Part shown: positions 19,160 to 27,036 of the stretch, piece after piece
Position numbering within the stretch: position 1 is the stretch's first letter
How the letters are laid out: each line of letters starts with the position of its first letter
From: Micromonospora violae
GTDB taxonomy: Bacteria > Actinomycetota > Actinomycetes > Mycobacteriales > Micromonosporaceae
DNA: 64,000 nucleotides
Direction: 5' to 3'
Assembly (NCBI RefSeq): GCF_004217135.1
Contig: NZ_SHKK01000001.1
Coordinates: 3,534,001-3,598,000 of the forward strand
Program-made: the position numbers and the translations under genes
The notes under the pieces: model-generated
Told to the model about the DNA's origin: nothing
What the model saw: only the letters and a program-made list of their open reading frames with translations
Database searches by the model: none

Positions 19160-20769
19160 GTTGTTGTTTTTGTTAGCTGGTAGCCGCAATCCACCACCGA
19201 TCGGTCCACCCCGGAGGCCCGATCGGTGGTCAACCGACAGGCGGCGAGCACCGCGGCGCGCACGATCACTGTCGGACAGTACAGCTCCTTGCCGTACCAC
19301 AGTGGAGGGTGCTCCCGGTCGACGGATTCGTGCAGGTAGGCGTGCCCACGGGCCACGGCGTCGTCGACCCGTGGCACCGTCGTCGGCACCGTCAGCAGCA
19401 CCTGGAGGGCGTACGCCGTCTCCTCGGCGGTGCCGCTCCACCGCCCCCACGAGCCGTCCGCGCGCTGACTGTTCAGCACCCAGCCGGCAGCCCGGTCCAC
19501 CGCCTCGGCGGCGGCCGCACCCCGCCCGAACTCGGCCAGCGCCTGCACACAGCAGACGGTGGCGTAGTACGGCGAGGCGTGCCAGCGGTCCTGCCAGGCG
19601 CCGTCGGCACGCTGGCGCCCGGTCAACACCAGGCTCAGCCGCTCGACCGCCCGGCGATAGCGCGGGTCCGCGTCCGGGTGCCGGGCCACGTGCTGGCCGA
19701 AGGCGTCCAGCACATGGGCGTTCGTGGTGACCGAGAAGCCGTCCTCCCCCGGCCACGTGCAGAAACCGTCGGCCGTCTCGTACGCCCACAGGCTGGCCGG
19801 GTCCGCCGGACGCCCGAGCCGGGCCAACGCGTCGAGGGACACCGCCGTGGTGTCGGCGTCGGTCGGCAGGCCGTCGCCGGTGGCGATGCCCTGGCCGGCG
19901 GTGGCGGCGGTCAGGCTCTCCAGGACGGAGGTCGGCGGGTTGATGGTGACTCCGGCGCGACGCAGGCCGCTGAGCACCCACGCCCGCTCGAAGACCGTGA
20001 TCGGTGCCGGGCAGGGCACCGGGCCGCCCCCGTCGCGGATCAACGCCCGCAGGAAGGCGTGCGCGGCGGGGCCGGCGGAGGGTCCGGCCGCGCTCAGCCA
20101 GGCGGCGGTCGCGGCGGGTGAGGCGCCGACCGCGGTGAGCGTGGGGCCGGCGTCGGCGGGGACCGCGTCCAGGATCTCGTAGAAGTGGGCCAGCTTCGGT
20201 GGCAGCGCCGCGCCGGCGGCCACCGCGGACCGCACCGCGCGCAGCCGGTCCCGGTTGAGCCCGGGCGGCAGCGGCAACGGCGGGCGGGGCAGCCGGTCGG
20301 CGATGGCCCGCTCCAACCCCGCGAGCCGGTCGTTGATCGTGTCGACCAGCGCCGGAACGATGAGGTCCAGCGCGGGGGTGTCCGGCAGCGTCCGCGCGTC
20401 GCCGGCCAGCAGCGTGCCGGCGAGCGCGCCGAGGCCACGGGACACCGACGTGAGCAGGTCCGTCCCGCCCCTACCGTCGGCCAGGGCGGCGAGCAGCGCG
20501 TCGGTGGCGCTCAACGTCGGCACCAGGGCGTACCCCTCGGGTGGGCCCCACGCCCCGTCCGGACGCTGACTGCGCAGCAGGAACGCGATCCGCTGGTGGT
20601 GCCCGGTCAGCCAGGGAGCGACGGCCACCAACCGCCCGGTCTCGTACAGCGACGCGGCGACCTGCCCCCACGGCCGCAGGCACAGGCCGGCGACCAGTTC
20701 GCGGGCGGCGTCGGCGATCGGGTCGGTGCTCGCCGCGTCGACGAGAACCCGCACGGCGCGGTCACTCAT
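19156..20769 (-). CDS. Class II terpene cyclase (labdane- or drimane-type) with DADT motif
   Basis: A 537-residue protein with the beta-gamma double-barrel organisation of squalene-cyclase-like class II enzymes. Repeats include LLRSQRPDGAWGPPEGY, YETADGFCTWPGEDGF, RQRADGAWQDRWHASPYYA and NSQRADGSWGRWSGTAEETAYALQ. The acid motif, normally DxDD, reads D304-A-D-T307 followed by TAVSL. The second Asp, the proton donor in this family, is kept. Class II enzymes cyclise GGPP or FPP by protonation without losing diphosphate. ATG 20769 overlaps the class I gene's stop by eight bases; the alternative start at 20778 adds three residues. Last gene of a three-gene operon. Confidence 0.88.
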   Translation of the reverse strand: MSDRAVRVLVDAASTDPIADAARELVAGLCLRPWGQVAASLYETGRLVAVAPWLTGHHQRIAFLLRSQRPDGAWGPPEGYALVPTLSATDALLAALADGRGGTDLLTSVSRGLGALAGTLLAGDARTLPDTPALDLIVPALVDTINDRLAGLERAIADRLPRPPLPLPPGLNRDRLRAVRSAVAAGAALPPKLAHFYEILDAVPADAGPTLTAVGASPAATAAWLSAAGPSAGPAAHAFLRALIRDGGGPVPCPAPITVFERAWVLSGLRRAGVTINPPTSVLESLTAATAGQGIATGDGLPTDADTTAVSLDALARLGRPADPASLWAYETADGFCTWPGEDGFSVTTNAHVLDAFGQHVARHPDADPRYRRAVERLSLVLTGRQRADGAWQDRWHASPYYATVCCVQALAEFGRGAAAAEAVDRAAGWVLNSQRADGSWGRWSGTAEETAYALQVLLTVPTTVPRVDDAVARGHAYLHESVDREHPPLWYGKELYCPTVIVRAAVLAACRLTTDRASGVDRSVVDCGYQLTKTTT

Positions 20770-21679
20770 CGCGCGCACCCCAGAAGTCCGCCAGTTGGTA
20801 GAAGCCGCCGGTGAAGGAGATCTGCCGGTTGAGGTACTCCGCCTGGCGGGGGCACCGTTCGGCGAGGGCGGCCAGGTCCCCTCGGGACCGGGCGGTCAGC
20901 TCGGCCAGCCGGTCGTGCACCTGCGCCGGGTCGTCGACCAGCGACAGGGCGTTCAGGTCACCCCACTCGGCGTCGCGCCCCTGGGTGGCGAGGTCGTTGA
21001 CCAGCCGCAGCACCCGCTGCACGCCCCGTCCGGCGTCCAGCAGGTCGGTCAACTGGGCGAGCGTCCGCTCGTCGCCGGTGGCTATCCAGTGGGTGCTGTT
21101 GACGAAGGAGCTGCCGGAGTTGTCGGCGTTCTCCAGGTAGCGGTCCAGGTCCGGCAGGCGGCGCCCGGTGGTCGGGTCGGTCGGCAGGTTCTTCCAGTCC
21201 CACTCCCGAGCGGCGGCAGCGAGCATCCGGGCCAACTCGTCGCGCCAGATCGGGCGCAGCCGGGCGAACGCCGGCACGGTCGTCAGCTCGTCGCGCAGGT
21301 CGGCCAGGAGCCGTGCCAGGTGCCGCCCCGGTGGGGGCGTCGCGCCATCGGCCGCTGCCAGGCAGTCGGTCACCACCTGCCGGACGTCGTCCACGGAACG
21401 GGCGAGGTAGTCGATCTGCCAGTCGGCGGCGAAGACCCAGAGCACGGTACGGGTGGTGATCCGCAGTTCGGCGGCGGTGTGCCAGGGCGCGATGAAGGCG
21501 ACAGTGGTGGCCACCGAGCTGAGCAGCGCCGGGTCGAACGGTGCGGCGTCGAACAGTTCGGGGTGGGCGGCGGTGACAGCCTGGAGGTCGCGGACGCCCC
21601 GCACAGCGAGTGCGCACACCCGGCCCTGCTCGGCGACCGCGTCCTGGCCGGCCTGCGCCGGTCGCGGGCTGTCGGTCAC
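20762..21679 (-). CDS. Class I terpene synthase
   Basis: A 305-residue all-alpha protein of class I synthase size. The metal motif is WVFAADWQIDYLA, so D86-W-Q-I-D90 stands where DDxxD is usual. The NSE motif is LVNDLATQGRDAE: N228, T232 and D236 at the expected 142-residue distance. These enzymes ionise the diphosphate of the class II product and finish cyclisation. GTG 21679 overlaps the P450 stop as GTGA, giving translational coupling. The substrate should be the bicyclic diphosphate made by the next gene; no prenyl diphosphate synthase is present in the window. Confidence 0.85.
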   Translation of the reverse strand: MTDSPRPAQAGQDAVAEQGRVCALAVRGVRDLQAVTAAHPELFDAAPFDPALLSSVATTVAFIAPWHTAAELRITTRTVLWVFAADWQIDYLARSVDDVRQVVTDCLAAADGATPPPGRHLARLLADLRDELTTVPAFARLRPIWRDELARMLAAAAREWDWKNLPTDPTTGRRLPDLDRYLENADNSGSSFVNSTHWIATGDERTLAQLTDLLDAGRGVQRVLRLVNDLATQGRDAEWGDLNALSLVDDPAQVHDRLAELTARSRGDLAALAERCPRQAEYLNRQISFTGGFYQLADFWGARDE

Positions 21680-23067
21680 GACGCGGCCAGGCGCTCGACC
21701 GGGGTGAGGATGAGCTCGGCCCGTTGCTTGGGTTGCAGCGAGGCGCCCATCCGAGGGGTGAGGTCGACCGGTTCGCGCAGCCGGAAACGGTAGCGGCTCA
21801 GCACGGTGCTGACGATGAGCTGGGCCTCCAGCAGGAACAGGTACTGCCCGAGGCACTGGTGCGGGCCGCCGCCGAACGGGAAGTAGGAGTAGCGGTAGCG
21901 CCGCCGGGGCAGCTCCGGCGCGAACCGCTCCGGGTCGAAGAGCGTCGGGTCGTTCCAGAACGTCGACATCCGCTGGGTCACGTACGGGCTGACCAGCACG
22001 CTGCCGCCGGCTTTGATCCGCACCCCGCCCAGCACGTCGTCGCCGACCGCGGTGCGCGGGATCATCCAGCCGGCCGGGTAGAGCCGCAGCATCTCGTCGA
22101 GCACCATCCGGCCGTAGCGCAGCTGGGGCAGGTGCTCGCGGCCGACCCGGTCGGCGCCGACGACCTGTTCGATCTCGTCGGTCATCCGCTCGGCCACGTC
22201 GGGTCGGGACGCCAGCACCGGCCAGAGCCAGGAGAGCAGCGCGATGGTGGTCTCGGTGGCGGTGGAGAACATCGCGACCACGTCGCCGCGGATCGCGTAC
22301 TCGTCGGGTTCGCTGCCGTCGGCACGCGGCCGGCAGAGCGTGGAGATGATGTCGTCGCCGTCGGTGGGATGGGCCCGGGCCTCCCGGATGATCGGCAGCA
22401 CCACCGCGTCGATGGTGCGCACCGCCTCGCGGAAGCGCCGGTCGCCGGGCATCGGCACCGCGTACGGCACGGCGGGCACCAGCAGTCGGGGGAGCATCGC
22501 GGTGGTGAGGGTGTCCAGCGCGGCGCTGATCCGCAGGGCATCGGGGACCGAGATCCGGTCGGCGAAGAGCACCCGCATGGTGGTGCGCAGGACGATCCGG
22601 GTCAGCTCCGCACCGCCGTCGATCGGGCGACCGGCGAGGGCCGGTTCGAGCCACTCGTCGACCGCTTCGTTGATCGCCTCGGCCATCTTGTCGACGAGCG
22701 TCTCGGCCCGCTTGGCGGTGAACAACGGTTGCAGGGCGCCTCGGCTGGACTCCCAGATCGCACCCTCGGCGACCAGGATGGCGTCGCCGACGATCCGACG
22801 AACGGGTCGCCACAGCAGTCCGTCGCCGTCCCGGGTGTAGTTGGCAACGTTGTCCCGCAGGACGCGTTGCAGGTGCTCAGGGTGGCTGACCAGATAGGGG
22901 CGGAACGAGCCGAGGTTGAGCCGGATGACCTCGCCGTCGGCGTCCTGCGCGAAGTCGACGAGCGCGCCCAGCGGATCGCGGATCAACGCGGGCAGCGCGG
23001 TTCGTAACGGAATCATCCGGGGTTCGCTGTTGACGGTGGCGGGGCGCGCCTCGAACACCTGCGACAT
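21676..23067 (-). CDS. Cytochrome P450 of the terpene operon
   Basis: A 463-residue soluble P450. Marks are the I-helix VVAMFSTATETTIALLSWLWP, the K-helix ExxR as LDEMLRLYP, the WNDPTLFDPERF meander and the heme loop YFPFGGGPHQCLGQ with axial Cys405. ATG 23067 follows GAGGAG; an upstream ATG at 23136 is not needed. It is the first gene of the operon, so it probably hydroxylates the cyclised hydrocarbon. From memory, Salinispora arenicola terp1 has the same three gene types and makes isopimara-8,15-dien-19-ol. Redox partners are not encoded nearby. Confidence 0.9.
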   Translation of the reverse strand: MSQVFEARPATVNSEPRMIPLRTALPALIRDPLGALVDFAQDADGEVIRLNLGSFRPYLVSHPEHLQRVLRDNVANYTRDGDGLLWRPVRRIVGDAILVAEGAIWESSRGALQPLFTAKRAETLVDKMAEAINEAVDEWLEPALAGRPIDGGAELTRIVLRTTMRVLFADRISVPDALRISAALDTLTTAMLPRLLVPAVPYAVPMPGDRRFREAVRTIDAVVLPIIREARAHPTDGDDIISTLCRPRADGSEPDEYAIRGDVVAMFSTATETTIALLSWLWPVLASRPDVAERMTDEIEQVVGADRVGREHLPQLRYGRMVLDEMLRLYPAGWMIPRTAVGDDVLGGVRIKAGGSVLVSPYVTQRMSTFWNDPTLFDPERFAPELPRRRYRYSYFPFGGGPHQCLGQYLFLLEAQLIVSTVLSRYRFRLREPVDLTPRMGASLQPKQRAELILTPVERLAAS

Positions 23068-23311
23068 CGAACCACGTCTCCTCGTCGTCCCGGCGACCGC
23101 AGCTGTCCACTGTGGTCGGTCGGGTTGATAAAACATTCACCTTCTGGGCCGACGGAAGCATCTCACCAACGAGGAGCACCTTCTAGACTTGTGTACGGCG
23201 CAATTTCCATCTACACCGATACCCGGCCAACCGACGCCGGTCGGTGATCCCGGACGCACCGGTACCCCCGAATCCGGGCGACGCCCGGCACCCTGTGCCA
23301 GGCTCTGTGGC

Positions 23312-23560
23312 ATGGACGACAAGACCATCCTGAACCGGATCACCGAGCTGGTCGACGAGGAACACAAGCTGCGCGCCGAGGCCCAGGCCCACGAGTCGGG
23401 CACCGAGGGCGAGGCCAGCGAGCGACTGCGCGCCCTGGAAGAGTCCCTCGACCAGTGCTGGGACCTGCTGCGCCGCCGCCGGGCCGCCCGGGACACCCAC
23501 GGCGACCCGGACGCCCAGGGCGAACGCCCCAAGCCCGAGGTGGAGCGCTACCTGCAGTAG
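23312..23560 (+). CDS. DUF2630 family protein
   Basis: An 82-residue, highly charged helical protein: MDDKTILNRITELVDEEHKLRAEAQAH, then RLRALEESLDQCWDLLRRRRAARD and a terminal PEVERYLQ. This is the DUF2630 pattern found widely in actinobacteria. Function is unknown. It starts one base after the predicted transcript start of a weak CAGGCT box. Its stop is 43 bases from the convergent RIO kinase gene. Confidence 0.85.
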   Translation: MDDKTILNRITELVDEEHKLRAEAQAHESGTEGEASERLRALEESLDQCWDLLRRRRAARDTHGDPDAQGERPKPEVERYLQ

Positions 23561-23603
23561 CCGGCGTGCGGGTCGGGCGGTGTGCCCGCCCGACCCGCTC
23601 CGA

Positions 23604-24536
23604 TCAGCGGACGCCCGCCTCGCGCAGCAGCTCTCCGGTCAACACGCCGGGATCGACCTGGTCGGCGGGGAGACCCCGGGCCGCGAACCAGGTGCCGACC
23701 ACCCGCACATCGCGGGCCAGGAACTCCGGCCCCTGTGGGTTCGCCACCACGTCGACCACCTGCGGCAGGTCGATCACGACCAGCCGGCCCTGGTGCACCA
23801 GCAGGTTGTACGGCGACAGGTCGCCGTGCGCGTAGCCGGCCCGAGCCAGCACCCGCAGCGCCTCCACCAGCTGGGCCCACAGGTCACGCAGCTCGGCCGG
23901 GTCGGGTCGCAGCTGGGCCAGTCGGGGCGCCGCCTCCCCCGACTCGGCGTCACCGACGAACTCCAGCATCAACTCGGTGCCCCGCAACTGCACCGGGTAC
24001 GGCACGGCGATCCGGTCGTGCCCGGCGCCGATCTCCCAGAGCCGGGTCAGGGCGGCGAACTCGGCGGCGGCCCACTGCCCGGCGATCATCTGCCGGCCGA
24101 ACGCCGTCCGGCCGGCCATCGCCCGGTTCTCCCGGGACCGGCGCACCCTCCGGCCCTCCAGATAGCCGGCATCGCGGTGGAACAACCGGTGCTCGGGATC
24201 GCGGTAGCGTTTCACCGCGAGCAGGCAGGACCGGTCGGTGTCGGGCACCGCCCGGCGGACCAGGTGGACGTCCGCCTCCTTGCCGGTCTTCAGCACACCC
24301 AGCTCGGTGTCCTTGGCCGCCAACTCGGTGACCAGCCAGGCCGGATGCGGCTCTGGCCCGTGCACGGCGTCGTCCCAGGACGACCAGTGGTCACCGGTGT
24401 CCGGGTCGGGCTCGCTGTCCGGGTCGGCGAGCGGCGCGGTGGGCCGCCCGCGCTTCAGAAACTGCGGTTCGTCGTCGTCGAAGCGGCTCTTGCCGCGGCT
24501 CCGGCGCTCCAGCGCCGGAAGGTCGTAATCGCGCAC
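23604..24536 (-). CDS. RIO1-family atypical Ser/Thr kinase
   Basis: A 310-residue protein. The nucleotide loop is GVLKTGKEADVHLV; the catalytic loop is YAHGDLSPYNLLV; the metal-binding loop is VVIDLPQVVDV, with D-x-P-Q in place of DFG as in RIO kinases. The N-terminal 45 residues are charged and disordered. Eukaryotic and archaeal RIO1 act in small-subunit ribosome maturation; the bacterial role is not settled. Starts at GTG 24536 after AAGGGA. It stands alone, with about 200 non-coding bases upstream. Confidence 0.88.
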   Translation of the reverse strand: MRDYDLPALERRSRGKSRFDDDEPQFLKRGRPTAPLADPDSEPDPDTGDHWSSWDDAVHGPEPHPAWLVTELAAKDTELGVLKTGKEADVHLVRRAVPDTDRSCLLAVKRYRDPEHRLFHRDAGYLEGRRVRRSRENRAMAGRTAFGRQMIAGQWAAAEFAALTRLWEIGAGHDRIAVPYPVQLRGTELMLEFVGDAESGEAAPRLAQLRPDPAELRDLWAQLVEALRVLARAGYAHGDLSPYNLLVHQGRLVVIDLPQVVDVVANPQGPEFLARDVRVVGTWFAARGLPADQVDPGVLTGELLREAGVR

Positions 24537-24734
24537 TGTGGTGAAGTTCCCTTGGTCGAGGCTGAGGTAGGCGGCTGGAAGCGACCTGCGAAGACGGCCA
24601 TGACCGACCCCCTCTCCTCAACCGGGCACACACCCGGGATGCACGATGCGCGGACAATGCTCGTACCGCCACGGCGGCCGGTCAACCGAATTACCGAGCC
24701 GTCACCCGACGGCGACGGCCAGCGCGGACAACCC

Positions 24735-25379
24735 TCAGCGGGCGAGGACTGTGGCGACCGCGGCGATCAACCCGTCCACCGTTCGGCTCGGCGCGAACCG
24801 GACGTCCGACCAGGTACGCCCTCGGTGCAGCCAGACGCTGGGCAGCCCCACCGCCGCGGCGCCGCCGATGTCCGCCTCCGGGCTGTCGCCGACCACCCAC
24901 GCCCCCCGTAGCGGCATCCGGACCCGCTGGGCGGCGAGCGCGAAGATTCTCGGGTTGGGCTTGCTGACGCCGGCCTCCTCGGAGATCACCCAGTCCGCCA
25001 CGTACTGGTCCAGCCCGGTCCGGCGGATCTTGGCGTCCTCGACGCGTACGGTGCCGTTGCAGACCACCACCGGCACCCAGCCGGCGTCGTCGGCGATCCG
25101 CAGCGCGCACGCGGTCAGCGGGTCGAGGCGGGTCTGCTCCACCACCCCGTCGTGCAGCTCTTCCACCAGGTCGATCGAGGGGATGCGCAGCTCGTAGCGG
25201 TCCCGGATGGCGTCGGCGAGGTCCCAGCGGTCGGTCAGCCCGTCAGCGTCGATCGAGACGAGCCAGTCGATGTCGGTGGGGGGCGCGCCGATGCTGCCCA
25301 GGAAGCGCTCACCCCAGCGGCGGAACGGCCCGGCCCGGTCCAGCAGGGTGTTGTCCAGGTCCAGCAGGAGCAGTGGCAC
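24735..25379 (-). CDS. HAD-superfamily hydrolase
   Basis: A 214-residue phosphatase-like protein. Motif I is LLLLDLDNTLLDR, where the two Asp act as nucleophile and acid. Motif II is VVVCNGT, and the Lys of motif III lies in EAGVSKPNPRIF. Motif IV is WVVGDSPEADIGGAAAVGLPSVWLHRG. The layout fits the phosphoglycolate phosphatase/YjjG-like group. Substrate is not predictable. The GTG start is supported by the leaderless -10 box TAGGGT just ahead of it. Confidence 0.9.
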   Translation of the reverse strand: MPLLLLDLDNTLLDRAGPFRRWGERFLGSIGAPPTDIDWLVSIDADGLTDRWDLADAIRDRYELRIPSIDLVEELHDGVVEQTRLDPLTACALRIADDAGWVPVVVCNGTVRVEDAKIRRTGLDQYVADWVISEEAGVSKPNPRIFALAAQRVRMPLRGAWVVGDSPEADIGGAAAVGLPSVWLHRGRTWSDVRFAPSRTVDGLIAAVATVLAR

Positions 25380-25385
25380 TCGGGC

Positions 25386-25391
25386 ACCCTA
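25386..25391 (-). promoter_or_regulatory. Leaderless -10 box for the HAD gene
   Basis: TAGGGT on the minus strand is followed by six bases and then GTG 25379, so the expected transcript start is the first base of the start codon. No clear -35 is seen. Confidence 0.55.
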
Positions 25392-25444
25392 CGGGACCGA
25401 CGTGTCCGCCAACAGATGCGACGGGTATCGACCTGACGACGGGG

Positions 25445-26305
25445 TCAGCCAGCCATCGACATCCGCGGGTCGCCCTGGTCCGACAGTCGATCGACGAGCA
25501 TCGAGTGGGCCGCCCGGGTGGCCGCGAGCACGGCGGGATCCAGCGTCGCCACGAGCACCGCCGTGCCGTCGTCGTCCCCGCGGGCCAGCACCCGCCCCTC
25601 GGGGTCGTAGATGGCCGCGCCGCCGTTGAACCGCCACGGGTCGACGCCGCCGACCGCGTTGGCGAAGACCACGAACATCGTGTTGTCCAGGGCCCGCGCG
25701 GCGTAGTAGAGATCCCGGCGGTGCTCGGAGCCGGCCAGGTAACCGCTGGGGCACAGGTAGCCGTGTGCGCCGTCGAGGGCGGCGGCCCGGCCATGCTCGG
25801 GGAAACAGCCGTCGTAGCAGATGCCCAACCCGAGCCGCCAGTCGTCGATGAGCAGCGTGGCACCCCGACCGCCGGGGGTGAACAGCTCCCGCTCGCTCCC
25901 CCACAACTGCTGCTTGTCGTAGCCGACCCGCACCCCGCCGGCCCGGTCGATCACCAGCGCCGCGATGGTCCGACGGCCGTCCGGGTGCCGCACGGCCGCG
26001 CCGACCAGCGCGGTGACGCCGGCCTCGCTGGCGGCGGCGCGCAGCGGGTCGAGCCGCGGATCCGCGACCATCCCGTCCGCATCGGCCGCGACGTCCGTGC
26101 CGGCCGGGTCGGCGGCGAGAACCGGCGGGTGGTACGCGCAGAGGAACAACTCTGGCAGGACGGCCACCCGGGCACCCCGCTGGCCGGCCTGGCGGACCAG
26201 GTCGGCGGCGGTGACCGCGTTGCCGGCGACGTCACCCGGCGTGGGGGTGGCCTGGACGGTGGCTACGGTCAACGGGGAGCGGGGCAGGCTGCGGGGCTGG
26301 GTCAC
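25445..26305 (-). CDS. Carbon-nitrogen hydrolase (nitrilase superfamily)
   Basis: A 286-residue amidase of the nitrilase fold. The Glu-Lys-Cys triad is visible: Glu in VAVLPELFLCAY, Lys in VGYDKQQLWGSE and Cys in LGICYDGCFPEHGRA. A second conserved Glu appears in GSERELF. These enzymes hydrolyse small amides, nitriles or carbamoyl compounds. GTG 26305 is chosen because TACCAT sits at exact leaderless spacing; longer upstream translation is unrelated. It is divergent from acnR, with the 18-bp operator between them, so AcnR may also control it. The substrate is unknown. Confidence 0.88.
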   Translation of the reverse strand: MTQPRSLPRSPLTVATVQATPTPGDVAGNAVTAADLVRQAGQRGARVAVLPELFLCAYHPPVLAADPAGTDVAADADGMVADPRLDPLRAAASEAGVTALVGAAVRHPDGRRTIAALVIDRAGGVRVGYDKQQLWGSERELFTPGGRGATLLIDDWRLGLGICYDGCFPEHGRAAALDGAHGYLCPSGYLAGSEHRRDLYYAARALDNTMFVVFANAVGGVDPWRFNGGAAIYDPEGRVLARGDDDGTAVLVATLDPAVLAATRAAHSMLVDRLSDQGDPRMSMAG

Positions 26306-26311
26306 CGGGCG

Positions 26312-26317
26312 ATGGTA
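26312..26317 (-). promoter_or_regulatory. Leaderless -10 box for the C-N hydrolase
   Basis: TACCAT on the minus strand, six bases, then GTG 26305. The matching -35 position would fall inside the acnR-type operator. Confidence 0.5.
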
Positions 26318-26331
26318 GTCGGCAGCATCCC

Positions 26332-26349
26332 AAGCCGTACGTACGGTTT
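26332..26349. promoter_or_regulatory. Predicted AcnR operator in its own divergent promoter region
   Basis: AAGCCGTACGTACGGTTT contains the perfect 12-bp palindrome CCGTACGTACGG; the flanking AA and TT also pair. The acnA promoter holds a 16/18 match (8495-8512). It overlaps the -35 of acnR and the -35 position of the C-N hydrolase, so one bound dimer could repress both. Confidence 0.75.
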
Positions 26350-26376
26350 GCGTGCCACGAGGGGACCTGCGACGAT
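26348..26376 (+). promoter_or_regulatory. acnR promoter
   Basis: TTGCGT (26348-26353), 17 bases, then GACGAT (26371-26376). The predicted start is base 26383, the G of the GTG codon. The -35 is identical to that of acnA. Confidence 0.55.
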
Positions 26377-26382
26377 CGACCT

Positions 26383-26955
26383 GTGCCCAGAGTAAGCCAG
26401 GACCAGCTCGACGCGCGCCGGCAGGAGATCCTCGCCGCGGCCCGGGCGTGTTTCGCCCGGCTCGGCTACGAGGGGGCGACCGTCCGCCGCCTCGAAGAGG
26501 CCACCGGCCTGTCCCGCGGCGCGATCTTCCACCACTTCCGCGACAAGGACTCGCTCTTCCTGGCTGTCGCCGAGGACGACGCCGCGGCCATGGTCGAGAC
26601 GGTGGCCCGCAACGGTCTGGTGCAGGTGATGCGCGATCTGCTCGCCCGCGCCGTCTCCCCGGACACCACCGGCTGGCTGGGCAGCCAACTGGAGGTCTCC
26701 CGGCGGCTGCGCACCGACCCCGCGTTCGCGCGCCGGTGGGCCGAACGGTCCGCCGCGATCGCGGAGGCGACCCGGGACCGGCTGGCCCGCCAACGCGACG
26801 CCGGAGTGCTCCGCGAGGACGTACCGATCGACGTGCTGGCCCAGTTCCTGGAGCTGGCCTACGACGGCCTGGTGCTGCACCTGGCCATGGGCCGACCCGC
26901 CGGTGACCTGGGCCCGGTGCTCGATCTGGTCGAGGAGGCGGTCCGCCGCCACTGA
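26383..26955 (+). CDS. acnR: TetR-family repressor, AcnR type
   Basis: A 190-residue TetR protein. The helix-turn-helix region reads FARLGYEGATVRRLEEATGLSRGAIFHHFRDKDSLF. The ligand domain contains LEVSRRLRTDPAFARRWAER and DVPIDVLAQFLELAYDGL. Both parts closely follow what I recall of Corynebacterium AcnR, the aconitase repressor that senses citrate and Mg. In corynebacteria acnR lies beside acn; here it is 15 kb away, but the same 18-bp operator is found at both loci. Translation starts at GTG 26383 of a leaderless mRNA. Confidence 0.85.
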   Translation: MPRVSQDQLDARRQEILAAARACFARLGYEGATVRRLEEATGLSRGAIFHHFRDKDSLFLAVAEDDAAAMVETVARNGLVQVMRDLLARAVSPDTTGWLGSQLEVSRRLRTDPAFARRWAERSAAIAEATRDRLARQRDAGVLREDVPIDVLAQFLELAYDGLVLHLAMGRPAGDLGPVLDLVEEAVRRH

Positions 26956-27036
26956 CCGCCCCGACACCGGCCGATCGACCATGGCGAGGCTGCTCCACAA
27001 TGGGGCCGCCGATCCCTCCGGTGACAGGAGCAGTCG

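Noticed and set aside
20762..21679. Geranylgeranyl diphosphate synthase
   Set aside because: It lacks the two DDxxD motifs of prenyl diphosphate synthases and has an NSE-type motif, so class I terpene synthase fits better.
23139..23184. CACCTTCT direct repeat (two copies) upstream of the P450 gene as an operator
   Set aside because: Eight-base match 38 bases apart is weak and no regulator gene is adjacent.
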